The notes beneath the pieces are model-generated. The model was not told the origin of the DNA, made no database searches, and was given only the letters and a program-made list of their open reading frames with translations. From NCBI GenBank assembly GCA_963708245.1, contig OY970201.1, forward strand, positions 434,001 to 498,000: a stretch of DNA of 64,000 nucleotides, in the 5' to 3' direction. Origin of the DNA: CAVYXK01 sp963708245. GTDB taxonomy: Bacteria > Pseudomonadota > Alphaproteobacteria > Acetobacterales > Acetobacteraceae. Position numbers and translations under genes: made by a program. Position 1 is the stretch's first letter. Each line of letters opens with the position of its first letter. Positions 44,576 through 52,717 of this stretch are shown piece by piece.

Positions 44576-44910
44576 TTGCAACTCCCCGGAGTTCGATGTC
44601 TAAGGTCGCGGCGAACCGAGCCGATGCGAACGCCCTCTGCCCGATTTGTTTGCTGACGGTTTCAGCGGGCATTTTGCCAGATGAACGGCCCACCGCTCGT
44701 CCAGAGAGGAGCCTACCGGTGATTTGGGCGTCCCGCAATCGTAGACGGCCGGAGACGCCCGCCAGACCCGCCGCAGCTCGCCGCGGGTAATGACCTCGAC
44801 CGCGGCATACGCGCGCTCCTACGCGATGTTGTAGGAGCGTCCGCAGCGGGGTCTGTAGGCGATGACGGTGTGGTGTCTATGACCCTACACCCCACCACAG
44901 CGTGCTCATC
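44576..44910. other. Upstream region with a 9-bp-stem hairpin
   Basis: No gene. CGCTCCTAC (44814-44822) and GTAGGAGCG (44831-44839) form a perfect 9-bp stem with an 8-base loop; there is no T-run, so it may be a regulatory or structural hairpin rather than a terminator. The promoter of the minus-strand pair 44575-43084 should lie in 44576-44700. Confidence 0.45.
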
Positions 44911-45183
44911 CGCCACAATGTGCCGACGTCGCATCGCTTACGATAATCGCAGCCATCCTGTTCTGCGACTCTGCCTGTTCATCGGCAGTGGATACAAATG
45001 GTAGGCGCTCGCCGGTCCAGTGCAATTGCACCCGGTTCTCCGGCACCTTGTTGGTATAAACAAGAGCCTCGAATATCGCTTCGGCGCGTCGTTGGGATAG
45101 GTGCTCATTAAAATCCGCAGAGCCAACCGAATCGGTGTTGCCAACGATCGTGGCGACGAAGGCTGGGGTGCTTTGCATCATCA
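44911..45183 (-). pseudogene. Orphan copy of the OmpA-like domain
   Basis: These 272 bases align without gaps, at roughly 94 percent identity by eye, with 27419-27690, the OmpA-like part of the OmpA/DUF2092 fusion (TDSVGSADFNEHLSQRRAEA, then VQLHWTGERLPFVST). Neither the signal peptide nor DUF2092 is present. It is a truncated paralogous segment in the same orientation. Confidence 0.85.
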
Positions 45184-45549
45184 CGCCAGCCTGTGCGTCG
45201 CGGCCAACGGATTCCTGGTCTCCGAGAAGACGACGATCCCCCCTCAGGACCAGCTTGTGCCTGGCGCCGCGCGCGACTTGCCGTTCCCGCAAGTCACCGA
45301 TCCCGAGCAACTACCGTTGCGCTCGCAGCGCCACGTGCCGAACTCAATCACGACGCTGCGCATTCGTCTCGCGCGAAGCTTCGCCCAGGCGCTGCCGCGA
45401 TGTCCTCGCTGCGGGGCACCGCGCAAGCCTCAGGCGCGCCATAATGAGTGACGCAGTAGGATTAGCCTAACCGGGGCGGTTAGGGTCGAAGTGTCCGCAA
45501 GGGGTCGCCTCCCGCGGTTCGGCCAGCAGCCCGGCTACCGCCGCTCAGG
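45184..45549. other. Short unidentified plus-strand piece and repeat R1 half
   Basis: On plus, 45184-45451 is open (SLCVAANGFLVSEKTTIPPQ, DLPFPQVTDPEQLPLRSQRH) and resembles protein but has no start of its own; it abuts the OmpA copy. Bases 45512-45549 (CCGCGGTTCGGCCAGCAGCC ... CTACCGCCGCTCAGG) are the left half of repeat R1, whose right half lies at 48955 beyond the intron. Confidence 0.4.
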
Positions 45550-45661
45550 GTAGAGTAGGGATGTGGCGCGGTGGCGTTAGGTCGGGCATATCCGGCCGCC
45601 CCTTTCGTCTGGCGGTGCCTTAACGGCCTGACCGTAGCTCCGTTTCCACACCCCTCTCATC

Positions 45662-45694
45662 GAACGTGGCGTGCGAATTTCCCGCACCACGCTC
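45662..45694 (-). ncRNA. Group II intron domain V
   Basis: The minus strand reads GAGCGTGGTGCGGGAAATTC and continues to GCACGCCACGTTC: a hairpin with the domain V form, stem GAGCGTGG/CCACGTTC, bulge, upper stem and GAAA-type loop. The catalytic AGC-type triad position holds AGC. It lies 13 bases after the RT stop, as usual. Confidence 0.8.
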
Positions 45695-45706
45695 TCGGAC
45701 AAGACG

Positions 45707-47038
45707 TCACGCTTTCGTCCACGACACGCCGTGCCCAAGCCGGGTCAGGCGTACGAGCCCGAAGTACCCGTAGAGGTGCGAGAGTGGATAAGTTCCGCTC
45801 CTGCTCCGTCTGACCTTGTGCTTGAAGCGCAGCCACCGACGCAACCGCACAGCCGCGTAGTTGTCGAGTGCCCGATACGCCTTGTTGACGGTACCTACGT
45901 TAAAGTAGTTCGCCCAACCGCGCAGCGTACTGTTCAACTTGTCCACCAGCTCTGTGGTCTCTTGCCATGATCCCGCTCGGTTGGTCAGCGTGTGGATTTT
46001 CTCAACCGCACGCGTGATGCTCTTCTTCGATGGCCGGTGCCCCAGGCGTGCCTGGCCGGTTCTCGCCGAATACATCCGACCGAACGTGTAACCCAAGAAA
46101 TCGAACTCGCCTTCCGGCACCTTGCAGATGCGTGTCTTCTCCTCGTTGACCGTTAGCTTCAGCTTGCCCATGATCCCGCGCAGGTGCTGCAAGGCCTCTT
46201 CGGCTTTACCCTTCCTGCACAGGATCACGAGATCGTCCGCATAGGTCACGATGCGCGAGCCGAGGCTGCGCTCCAACCCGAGCTTCTTCCACCCCAACAC
46301 GAACCGGCGCATATAGAGATTCGCCAGAAGCGGTGAGATGGGTGAGCCTTGCGGGATGCCGCGTCGATTGTCCCGCGCCTCCGTCGTGCGTGTCTTCCGG
46401 CCTCGTCGGTCGGTTTCTTCCACGGGGCATTCCAGCCACATCTTGATCAGATGCAGTACGCGCCGATCAACGATCCGGCGCGCTACCGACATCATGAGTT
46501 CGGTATGGGGAATGCTGCCGAAGTAGTCCGCGAGGTCGGCGTCGACGACATCCGGATGGCCACGGAACACCAGTTCTTCCACCTCTACCACCGCCTGCTG
46601 CGCGTTGCGCCCAGGACGGTAGGCGTATTGCTCTGATGGAAGATCGGCTTCGAAGATCGGTTCCAGCACCAGCATTGATGCTGTCATGCAGACCCGATCC
46701 CGCAAGGTCGAGATGCCCAGCGGCCTGAGCTTGCCGTTGGCTTTCGCAATAAACACACGCCTGATAGGGTCCGGTCGGTAGGTCTCCTGCTTGAGCGCAA
46801 GCGCCAGTTCGCCAAGCCACCACTCCACCCCGTATGCTTCGACATCCGCGAAATCCTGCCCATCGATACCCGGTGCGCCCTTGTTGGAACGGCACTGGGC
46901 ATAGGCACGGGCCAGGATGTCCTCGCGGCTGATCTTGTCATACAGGGCGTAGAAGCGATACCCGGCTTCTGCCTTCGCTTTTGCGTGTAACGCCATCTGC
47001 AACTTCTGAACACTGTTCGGAGTTGATAGGTTGCCCAA
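45707..47038 (-). CDS. ltrA: Group II intron reverse transcriptase/maturase
   Basis: The 443-aa protein has RT domains with the motifs NKGAPGIDGQDFADVEAYG, RPLGISTLRDRVCMTASMLV, ADLADYFGSIPHTELM, RRGIPQGSPISPLLANLYM, the catalytic YADD in RIVTYADDLVILC, and FLGYTFGRM. A maturase/group II C-terminal region follows (WANYFNVGTVNKAYRALDNY). There is no HNH endonuclease domain. The start is TTG 47038 (MGNLSTPNSVQKLQ, the family's normal N-terminus). The ORF is intact; the host intron RNA is broken upstream by IS256 copy 2, which should prevent normal splicing. Confidence 0.92.
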   Translation of the reverse strand: MGNLSTPNSVQKLQMALHAKAKAEAGYRFYALYDKISREDILARAYAQCRSNKGAPGIDGQDFADVEAYGVEWWLGELALALKQETYRPDPIRRVFIAKANGKLRPLGISTLRDRVCMTASMLVLEPIFEADLPSEQYAYRPGRNAQQAVVEVEELVFRGHPDVVDADLADYFGSIPHTELMMSVARRIVDRRVLHLIKMWLECPVEETDRRGRKTRTTEARDNRRGIPQGSPISPLLANLYMRRFVLGWKKLGLERSLGSRIVTYADDLVILCRKGKAEEALQHLRGIMGKLKLTVNEEKTRICKVPEGEFDFLGYTFGRMYSARTGQARLGHRPSKKSITRAVEKIHTLTNRAGSWQETTELVDKLNSTLRGWANYFNVGTVNKAYRALDNYAAVRLRRWLRFKHKVRRSRSGTYPLSHLYGYFGLVRLTRLGHGVSWTKA

Positions 47039-47100
47039 TCTCCAGGTCCCTCATCACTTGCTGCGTCTGTCTTGAACTGAGGCCCCTTCCCTCCCCCGGC

Positions 47101-48513
47101 GGTGCCGTCGCAGAAGTGGTTGAAATTCAAGGTGGTGTAGTCTCCGGCTGGACAACAAGCCGACTCGGCGGTGAGACGCCGAAGGAGACCACACCATGGA
47201 CAAGGATAGCAGAAACGCCGCCAGCGAGTCGCGGATCTTCCTCGGCGAGGCGTGGTTCGATCCGATCGAGCTGGGCATCCGGGAGCGCATTCGCGGCTTC
47301 ATCGAGGTGCTGGTGGATGAGGAGCTGAACGACGCGCTGGGCCGTGCACGCTACCAGCGGCCGAGGCAGACAGTGGACGCCGAGCCGGCGGGGGCGAGAG
47401 TCGGGTATCGCCACGGTCGGCGGAAACGCCAACTGCTCGGCTCATTCGGGCCGGTGACGATCAGCGTGCCGCGAGCGCGGCTGACCTGCGACGATGGCAC
47501 GAGCCAGGAATGGCACAGCAAGGTGTTGCCACGCTATGCGCGAATGACACGGCAGGTCGAGGCGCTGATTGCCGGCGCCTACTTGTCCGGCAGCAACACG
47601 CGCCGGGTGCGGCGAGCGTTAGCAGCGCTGTTCAAAGGTGCAGTTTCGAAAGATACTGTGAGCCGGGTCTGGCGGAAAGTGCAGGCCGCCTGGGAGGCGT
47701 GGTGCCGCCGCTCGCTGGCGGAACAGGACGCCGTGCGGCTGATCCTCGATGGCACGGTGGTACGGGTGCGGCTCGACCGCAAGGCGACGTCGATCTCGCT
47801 GCTGGTGGTGCTGGGTATTCGCCGTGATGGCCAGAAGGTGCTGCTGGCGGTGCGCAACATGGGTGGCGAGAGCGAGGCGGCCTGGCGCAGCCTGCTCGAT
47901 GATCTGATCTCACGCGGTCTGAAGACCCCCGGCTTCGTCATCATTGATGGCGCGTCGGGGCTGGAGAAGGCACTCGGTCTAGTGTGGCCGGAGGCTTTGG
48001 TGCAGCGCTGCACGGTGCACAAGCATCGCAACCTTCTGGCGCACGCTCCTGAGCGGCTGCATGAAGAGATCTCGAGCGACTACAACGGCATGATCTACGC
48101 CAAGACAGCGAAGGAGATCGAAGCGCGCCGCAAGTCGTTCATCCGCAAGTGGCGACTGAAATGCCGCGCCGCGGCGGACAGCCTGGAGGAAGCCGGAGAC
48201 CGGCTGTTCACCTTCACCCGGTTGCCCGAAAGCCAGTGGCGATCGGCGCGTACCACCAATGCGATCGAGCGGCTGCACGAGGAGTTCAAGCGCCGCATCA
48301 AGACGCAGACCGTCCTTCCATCAGCGGAAACCGCGGCCATGCTGTTCTGGGCGCTGTTGGCCTCCGGCCAAATCACCATGCGCAAGGTGGACGGATGGCA
48401 GACACTCGCCGAGGCGCCTGCTCCTCAATGCATTGATCTCGCTGCATAACGCGATAAGCTGAGCCCGCCGGAGACGACGCTACGCAAATTTCCACCAACT
48501 CTGCGACACGACC
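47101..48513 (+). mobile_element. IS256-family insertion sequence, copy 2
   Basis: The 1413-bp element is identical to copy 1 apart from one missing base upstream of the transposase and a few substitutions near its N-terminus. The 8-bp target duplication CCCCCGGC lies at 47093-47100 and 48514-48521. It is inserted in the 5' RNA region of the group II intron, opposite to the intron's direction. Confidence 0.95.
47196..48449 (+). CDS. IS256-family (Mutator-type) transposase, copy 2
   Basis: The 417-aa transposase has the same DDE signature as copy 1 (RLILDGTVV, FVIIDGASG, TTNAIERLHEEF). Protein differences are confined to three positions near residues 10-15 (ASESRIF). It is intact and presumably active. 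It could cross-mobilise copy 1 or recombine with it, which would delete or invert the 10 kb between the two. Confidence 0.95.
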   Translation: MDKDSRNAASESRIFLGEAWFDPIELGIRERIRGFIEVLVDEELNDALGRARYQRPRQTVDAEPAGARVGYRHGRRKRQLLGSFGPVTISVPRARLTCDDGTSQEWHSKVLPRYARMTRQVEALIAGAYLSGSNTRRVRRALAALFKGAVSKDTVSRVWRKVQAAWEAWCRRSLAEQDAVRLILDGTVVRVRLDRKATSISLLVVLGIRRDGQKVLLAVRNMGGESEAAWRSLLDDLISRGLKTPGFVIIDGASGLEKALGLVWPEALVQRCTVHKHRNLLAHAPERLHEEISSDYNGMIYAKTAKEIEARRKSFIRKWRLKCRAAADSLEEAGDRLFTFTRLPESQWRSARTTNAIERLHEEFKRRIKTQTVLPSAETAAMLFWALLASGQITMRKVDGWQTLAEAPAPQCIDLAA

Positions 48514-48997
48514 CCCCCGGCATTACCCGGCTTCAGCGGTACTACGAACCTCTCCGCCACCCCGCCGCGCCCGGCCTGTCCCTCGCGGGCGTCCGGTTGG
48601 CCATCCCTGGCCACGCATCGGGGCTTCCCGTGTTGCGTACGCTTTCCTTGTGTGCATGCCGCCGCCACTACCCCGGTGCAGCGGATGGGTGTACTCGTCG
48701 CTCAAAAATCACCCACCCGTATCAGCCTTCCCCGGTCCCACTGCCGAGTCGGCCTGCACATTGTCCTTTTCGAGGTTTGCTCAGCGTTCACTCACGTTGC
48801 GGCCTACACTCTCGCGCGGTCACCTATACGTGGCCGCTATCCGAAGGCTTCAGACACTTCGTCACCTCCATGCCTGCTCCGGTTGCTTCCGGCTGGAGCG
48901 GTTGCCGGGCGGGGCTTGCACCCGCTGGAGAAGCGCCGCCTTTTCACGGCGCACGTGGAAAGCGGCCGTTGCCGATCTCGGGGGACGGTCTCCCGCG

Positions 48998-49262
48998 TCA
49001 CCGCCACCGTAACAACCGCCGCTCGATCCAACCAGTGATGGCGAGCAGCAGCAGCACAAAGAGCATGATAAGCAGCACCAGCGCCAATGTCAGTGCCGCA
49101 TTGAAGCTCGACTGTGCAAAGTTCAGGAGATACCCGAGGCCACGGCGGGAGGGGACAAATTCGCTAACGATCGCGCCCGTGAAGGCGAGTCCCACGGCCA
49201 CCTTGAGGCTGGAGAGAATCACCATTGTGATCGAGGGTATATACACTTCGGTCAGCGTCGCC
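48998..49262 (-). pseudogene. ABC transporter permease C-terminal fragment
   Basis: The minus-strand reading YIPSITMVILSSLKVAVGLA then FTGAIVSEFVPSRRGLGYLL and a final membrane helix ending WIERRLLRWR match the last third of SsuC/ThiX-type (BPD_transp_1) permeases, including the EAA-loop exit. The N-terminal ~170 residues are replaced by unrelated sequence (RRLLSGRATLTE). It is a remnant of a nitrate/sulfonate/pyrimidine-precursor type importer. Confidence 0.75.
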
Positions 49263-49324
49263 CGACCGCTGAGCAAACGTCTGTTGCTCATCCATCGTTC
49301 ACCTCTCGCGCAGAGATCGTCCGC

Positions 49325-50182
49325 TTACGAGGCGTCCCAATTAACGGTGGGGCGGAACAGCAAGCCAGCGCCCAGCGCGAATGCGACCGTAATGGGTAGG
49401 CCCAGGACCACCATCACGATTGCCCGTTGGTCGACCTCTGCCAACGAGAATAGTGGAGCAAGAGCCAGGCCGAGATTGCGTGTCGCCATGCCGCAGCTCA
49501 GGACAATTTTCTGGTCGTGCGGCAGGCCACAGCCAATCCAGTAGGGCAACGCCGTAATCGCGGCGAAGTAGATGAGTTGCGCGGCTACCGCTAGGCTCCC
49601 TGCCAAGCCGATCAGGCCCCGGCCGAACACGACAACGCAGGCCACCAGAACGGCGACGGTTGCAAGACTCGAGGTCCGCTTCACCAGGGGCTGCAGCCGC
49701 ATCGCCAAGACGGTGCTGACATGGCGAAGCACCATGCCGATCGCGAGCGGTAGCAGCGCAACCAGGACCAGAGGTTCGGCGATGGTCCACGCGCCGACGG
49801 TCAAGCCCTCGATCATCAGCGGAACCGCGAGAGGCATGACGACAATGGTTGCAATAGAGGTCAGCAGCATGAACGCCGCAGTGTAGCCGACGTCGCCCTT
49901 CGCCCGCTCCACGATCATCGGCAGGAATGGCGCGCATGGCGTTATGCCCATCAGCAGTAACCCCATCGCGTAGGGCGGGGCGAGTGGTAGGAACCGCGTG
50001 ATCGCAAAGGCTAGCGCCGGTGAGACAACGAAGCCCCAAAACAACGTCAGCCCGACGAAACGAACGTTCCGCAGTCCTCGGGCAGCGTCAGGCGGATCGA
50101 GCCGTAGGCCCATGTCCAGCAGGCTGCTCGCAATGAAGACCACGAGCGTGATCTTCAGGACGACGGTAAGGTGGTCAGTCAC
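49325..50182 (-). CDS. Bile acid:sodium symporter (BASS) family transporter
   Basis: The 285-aa protein has about nine membrane helices and BASS/SBF motifs: LDMGLRLDPPDAARGLRNV, MGLLLMGITPCAPFLPMIVE (the conserved PxAP-like region), LSCGMATRNLGLALAPLF, the second crossover helix, and a C-terminal helix IVMVVLGLPITVAFALGAG. It transports an organic anion with Na+ or H+; the substrate cannot be inferred. The GTG start overlaps the stop of the DUF2254 gene (GTGA), so both are coupled. Confidence 0.85.
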   Translation of the reverse strand: MTDHLTVVLKITLVVFIASSLLDMGLRLDPPDAARGLRNVRFVGLTLFWGFVVSPALAFAITRFLPLAPPYAMGLLLMGITPCAPFLPMIVERAKGDVGYTAAFMLLTSIATIVVMPLAVPLMIEGLTVGAWTIAEPLVLVALLPLAIGMVLRHVSTVLAMRLQPLVKRTSSLATVAVLVACVVVFGRGLIGLAGSLAVAAQLIYFAAITALPYWIGCGLPHDQKIVLSCGMATRNLGLALAPLFSLAEVDQRAIVMVVLGLPITVAFALGAGLLFRPTVNWDAS

Positions 50183-51492
50183 CTCGGACGTTCGAGGCGG
50201 GACTGCTGCAGCTCATATAGTGTGGATGATCCACCCAGCCCCTGCCGGTCGGGACACCGGGCGAGCGTCAGGTCCACCGGCAGGAGATGCAGCCGCTCGA
50301 GTGTATCGTTCAGTACGTGAAGTTGCCGGTGCAGTGCGGCTTGCCTCGTCTCCGGAAGGACGTTCATCAGGTCTTCGATGATCGCGAAAAGCCGCCGGGT
50401 CACCTGGAAGTTCGATGCGCCGTACAGGCGGATTTCGCTGAATGCCAAGTCGACGAAGTCGTCCCAGTTGGGCGTCGGAAGGATCAGCCGGAGCGCCCCC
50501 TGGAAGTCGTACAGGGCGTTGTCGTGCAAGTGGCGGCGACCGACAACGCGCAGAAGTCGATGGATCTGATCGAGTGCGAGAACCGCCGTGGTCGGATCGT
50601 TGATGGCTCGCGACAGTGCCTTGACAGCGACGTCGACGATCACCCGGAAGGCAAACGTCGCATCCTGCTCCATGGTGCGCTCTGGGCCGAAGGCGACCTG
50701 GGCTCGCAGCGTGCTATCGCTGAGCGTCGCGGCGCCGCCGGACAGGCGGAACAGTGGTTCCGCCGATGCCACGAAATCGCCGACCCGCGGCACGAACTCG
50801 ATCACGCCGTCTGCATCCCGGGCCGACCGGATGAGCGCCTTCAGGTTGAGCGCCAGTACCACGGCGGACCGGCCCTCATGGACGACAGTCCTAGCCGGTT
50901 GGGATGGGGTCTGTTGTCGCTGCCGCGGTGCGTACGGGTGCTCGATGGCGTCGGGATAGACTGCCTCGATCACCGCCATCCCGCGTTCTGCCACGCGCTG
51001 GCAGATCGCCGTCGGCCGCAACAGCCTAGCGGTGTAGTCGATCAGGAACAGGAACGCAGCCATCGATCCGATGCCGGCAAAGATGGCGACCGTCACCATT
51101 TCCAGCGGCAGCGGATCATGCAGCCGCGCCTTGGTACCGACGGCGAGCAGCAGGGTAAAGACGAACAGGCCGACGGTGAACCGGATCGTGTTGTCTCGCA
51201 GGAGCGTTGTCGCAATGATCCGTGGCGTCAGCTGGGCGCTCGCCACCTGAAGTGCCACCAGCATCGAGCCGAACGTGAACACGAGAAACGCAATCGTTAA
51301 CAATTCAATGGTCGCCAGCGCGTCGCCCGCTTCAGCGGCGGTGATCGCCAGCGCGGGCACCCACTGGAGGGATTGGTCGATGAACGTTAGGAAACGGACG
51401 CCGATTTGCTCCACGACCAGGGCGAACAGCGGCACCGTCCAGAGCGAGGAACGCAGATAGCTGACGATGGCGTACCGACGGTTCCAGCCCAT
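50179..51492 (-). CDS. DUF2254 family membrane protein
   Basis: The 437-aa protein from ATG 51492 (MGWNRRYAIVSYLRSSLW) has four N-terminal membrane helices (for example TVPLFALVVEQIGVRFL and FLVFTFGSMLVALQVAS). A large soluble domain follows, with DUF2254 marks VASAQLTPRIIATTLLRD, RDADGVIEFVPRVGDFVA, RAINDPTTAVLALDQIHRLL and LAFSEIRLYGASNFQVTRRL. The function is unknown; proposals include ion conduction. The long upstream open frame was rejected for lack of conserved features. It is translationally coupled to the BASS transporter. Confidence 0.85.
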   Translation of the reverse strand: MGWNRRYAIVSYLRSSLWTVPLFALVVEQIGVRFLTFIDQSLQWVPALAITAAEAGDALATIELLTIAFLVFTFGSMLVALQVASAQLTPRIIATTLLRDNTIRFTVGLFVFTLLLAVGTKARLHDPLPLEMVTVAIFAGIGSMAAFLFLIDYTARLLRPTAICQRVAERGMAVIEAVYPDAIEHPYAPRQRQQTPSQPARTVVHEGRSAVVLALNLKALIRSARDADGVIEFVPRVGDFVASAEPLFRLSGGAATLSDSTLRAQVAFGPERTMEQDATFAFRVIVDVAVKALSRAINDPTTAVLALDQIHRLLRVVGRRHLHDNALYDFQGALRLILPTPNWDDFVDLAFSEIRLYGASNFQVTRRLFAIIEDLMNVLPETRQAALHRQLHVLNDTLERLHLLPVDLTLARCPDRQGLGGSSTLYELQQSRLERPR

Positions 51493-51867
51493 GTCACTCA
51501 CGTCCGTGCCGTTACGATGCTTGCATCCGTGGCCTATTCGACCCAGTTCGTGCTGGAACCTTAAGACATTCCTCAGGAGTAAGGTAGGTGCGCCGCGCAA
51601 CAGCCGACGCCGGCGGATGTCGAGGGACATTTGTCGCCTGCCACCTATCCGAACATGCGCGTGGATCGTGACGGCGACGGGGGTGCCACTGACCTTTGGG
51701 GTGTTTGGGCACCCAACGACGATCATCGGCCCGCGCGGGACACACATGGCCACTTGGATCACGAACGTCCCGCGAGGATCATGGACGAGAAATCAGGCCC
51801 GATACTGGCCCCGCGGTCGCGGCTGACCCGGCTGCGTCGACTGAGTTCAGGGAACGGCAGGCTCTGG
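51493..51867. other. Upstream region of the DUF2254-BASS pair
   Basis: No gene. It should contain the promoter of the minus-strand pair. A perfectly open frame continues upstream of 51492 on minus but encodes no recognisable protein. Confidence 0.4.
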
Positions 51868-52480
51868 TCAAGCCGACCACGGCCATACGCATAGGAATCC
51901 GTATAGCCGCTCAACAAGAAGCTTCCAGATATAGCGGAGACCGCCGCCGCTCCCCGACATGGCGGCAATGCGGCTTGCCACATTGCTCGTGCAGTTGTCG
52001 GTCAGCGTATTGTAGAAGTGTGGCGTCTTCGCCAGCAGCCTAGGAGTCCCGGGCGTGGTCTGGAGGGGGTAGATGTATACGCGCTCCCGCCACATGTCGG
52101 TGCGCACGCCGATGAGGTCTCTTTCGTCAGCGATGACGTAGATCAGTTCGTAGTTCCGAAAGAAGCCGCCCAGAGTCGAGGAGTCCTGTCCAGCAGCGCG
52201 GCGTGTCTTCACGGAGACTGCCAGATGGCGTCCGTCATCGAACGTCAAACTGACGAAGACATGGGCGATTTCGTCGCCGGCCCAGTAGGACATCACGAGA
52301 TCGACGCCTTTCACCTCGTTCAGGTTGAACGCTGCGTCATAGTAGCGGGGGATCGCGGTCGTCTCGGAGGTCCAGGCAAAGTCGCGGATATTGGAGACGC
52401 GCATGGTGTCGCCATCTTGCGCGGAGCTCGCAAGGACGGCGTATTCCAGTCGCCAGGGGGCGGTCATCCGTCGGGCGTAG
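51868..52480 (-). pseudogene. DUF4105 domain remnant
   Basis: The minus strand reads NIRDFAWTSETTAIPRYYDA, VKGVDLVMSYWAGDEIAHVF, LAVSVKTRR and IYVIADERDLIGVRTDMWRE up to HFYNTLTDNCTSNVASRIA. These are the core motifs of DUF4105 (Lnb N-terminal periplasmic, Cys-containing) proteins. The N-terminal membrane part is missing (the sequence starts in repeat R1) and the C-terminus departs after NCTSN. It is truncated at both ends, though an open frame remains. Confidence 0.75.
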
Positions 52481-52520
52481 CTGCAAGAAGGCCGCAAGCA
52501 CTTACCGGCATCTTCCGCTC

Positions 52521-52590
52521 TGGGTCGACTCAGGCGGTTCGGGGTGGGCAGCCTGGCTACCGCCGCACGGGGTGGAAAGCGGACCCAATA
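52521..52590. repeat. Repeat R1, intact copy
   Basis: TGGGTCGACTCAGGCGGTTC, then a GGGTGGGCAGCC centre, GGCTACCGCCGC and GGGGTGGAAAGCGGACC. GGCGGT and ACCGCC are inverse arms. Related copies are at 55484-55590 and, split by the intron, at 45512-45549 plus 48955-48970. Confidence 0.65.
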
Positions 52591-52717
52591 CCAATCGGCG
52601 TCCGTCGCCCGTCCGCGCACGGCGGGGCGGGAACCGGCGCCAACTACGGTTGATCGGGTCCTAGGACGACAACTCTACTACGGTCTACAGGGTATTGCAA
52701 ACCAACGCGGTTTCCCC

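Larger units (their letters stand above)
45550..48954 (-). mobile_element. Group II intron, split by IS256 copy 2
   Basis: On the minus strand the intron begins GTGCGCC at 48954, continues with a GGGTGCAAGCCCCGCC segment typical of domain I, contains the RT ORF (47038-45707), domain V at 45694-45662 and ends with CCCTACTCTAC at 45550. Removing it joins the two halves of repeat R1 (CTACCGCCGCTCAGG and GTGGAAAGCGG). Without IS256 copy 2 and one target repeat it is about 1984 bp, a normal group II intron length. Confidence 0.85.

Noticed and set aside
44814..44839. Intrinsic terminator
   Set aside because: The 9-bp stem is good, but no T-run follows on either strand.
48597..49544. 315-codon plus-strand open frame
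   Set aside because: It crosses the group II intron end, the permease remnant and the BASS gene on the other strand; no protein features.
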